Shown: positions 5,069 through 5,205 of the stretch, one piece after another | Numbering within the stretch: the first letter of the stretch is position 1 | How the letters are laid out: each line of letters begins with the position of its first letter | Assembly (NCBI GenBank): GCA_017547395.1 | Contig: JAFYPS010000115.1 | Coordinates: 1-5,205, forward strand | Direction: 5' to 3' | Length of the DNA: 5,205 bases | From: Clostridia bacterium | Lineage (GTDB): Bacteria; Bacillota_A; Clostridia; Oscillospirales; CAG-272 | Program-made: the position numbers and the translations under genes | The notes under the pieces: model-generated | What the model saw: the letters and a program-made list of their open reading frames with translations, nothing else | What the model was told of the DNA's origin: nothing | Databases searched by the model: none

Positions 5069-5205
5069 TTAATTTGTCTCGTTATCGCTATTTTCAGTGT
5101 CCTCCCGCGGGATAGACATAAACACTTCATCATCAACGTCAAATATCCATTCCATTCCGATAGGTGCAAGCGCTATCGCAATAATCATCATTACGTGTGT
5201 AAAAA
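5069..5205 (-). CDS. 3' end of an unidentified gene (partial)
   Basis: An open frame enters from the right edge (first full codon at 5203) and ends at TAA 5071-5069, giving 44 residues. It starts with a hydrophobic stretch (HVMMIIAIALAPIGMEWIF) and ends in an acidic, polar tail (EDTENSDNETN). It is chosen because its stop falls directly before the terminator, and the charged tail is typical of a real C-terminus. A rival minus frame runs past the terminator to 4948 and is unlikely. The hydrophobic part could be the end of a membrane helix or a buried strand. I do not recognise the family. It does not look like the end of a NuoE/HydC subunit, though the short length limits this. Confidence 0.6.
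   Translation of the reverse strand, partial: FTHVMMIIAIALAPIGMEWIFDVDDEVFMSIPREDTENSDNETN

Noticed and set aside
4948..5169. Minus-strand frame of 73 codons running through the terminator into the operon promoter
   Set aside because: It would span a strong terminator and the promoter region, lacks a good ribosome binding site, and competes with a frame that ends neatly before the terminator.
1..5205. CRISPR array, tRNA, riboswitch or defence system
   Set aside because: No spaced direct repeats, cloverleaf, long structured leader or defence-type protein was seen; the leaders are short and all large frames are accounted for.

Overview
The window looks like chromosomal DNA from an anaerobic, fermentative member of the Clostridia (Bacillota), most plausibly a gut Oscillospiraceae/Ruminococcaceae-type organism. 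The reasons are strong GGAGG ribosome binding sites on every gene, AT-rich intergenic gaps with SigA-like promoters, moderate GC in the genes, an oxygen-sensitive [FeFe] hydrogenase, and an IS200-like element end of a kind I associate with this group. The assignment to a family is inference. Every gene seen is on the minus strand, so transcription runs from high to low coordinates.

Layout from right to left: (1) 5205-5069 is the 3' end of an unidentified gene that closes just before a strong bidirectional terminator (5034-5065). (2) 5033-4912 is an AT-rich promoter region. (3) 4911-3085 encodes a 608-residue iron-sulfur flavoprotein. It combines a NuoF-type [4Fe-4S] segment, a Fer4_20-type Cys-rich domain, a GltD/NfnB-like FAD/NAD(P)H core and a Cys-rich tail. 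(4) 3091-1379 encodes a 570-residue [FeFe] hydrogenase with a complete set of cluster ligands. Its start overlaps the end of the flavoprotein gene by 7 bases, so the two form a translationally coupled operon. (5) 1378-1287 holds a small palindrome and a near-consensus promoter with an extended -10. (6) 1286-174 encodes an Ldh_2-family NAD(P)-dependent 2-hydroxyacid dehydrogenase, followed by a strong terminator (136-165). (7) Directly beyond that terminator, about 130-1, is what I read as the left end of an IS200/IS605-family insertion sequence. It has a terminal hairpin, an inverted repeat that masks the ribosome binding site, and the first codon of tnpA at the window edge.

The first two complete genes probably work as a two-subunit soluble NAD(P)H-linked hydrogenase: the flavoprotein exchanges electrons with NAD(P)(H) and passes them through iron-sulfur clusters to the H-cluster, which makes or consumes H2. 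The FMN-binding NADH module (NuoF/HydB main domain) and the NuoE/HydC subunit of classical trimeric bifurcating hydrogenases are not in the window. The dehydrogenase has its own strong promoter and also handles nicotinamide-linked redox equivalents, so the neighbourhood may serve reductant disposal, but a functional link is inference.

There is no CRISPR array, tRNA, rRNA or recognisable defence system. The most notable points are the unusual GltD-plus-NuoF-fragment partner of the hydrogenase and the regulatory architecture of the IS200-like end.
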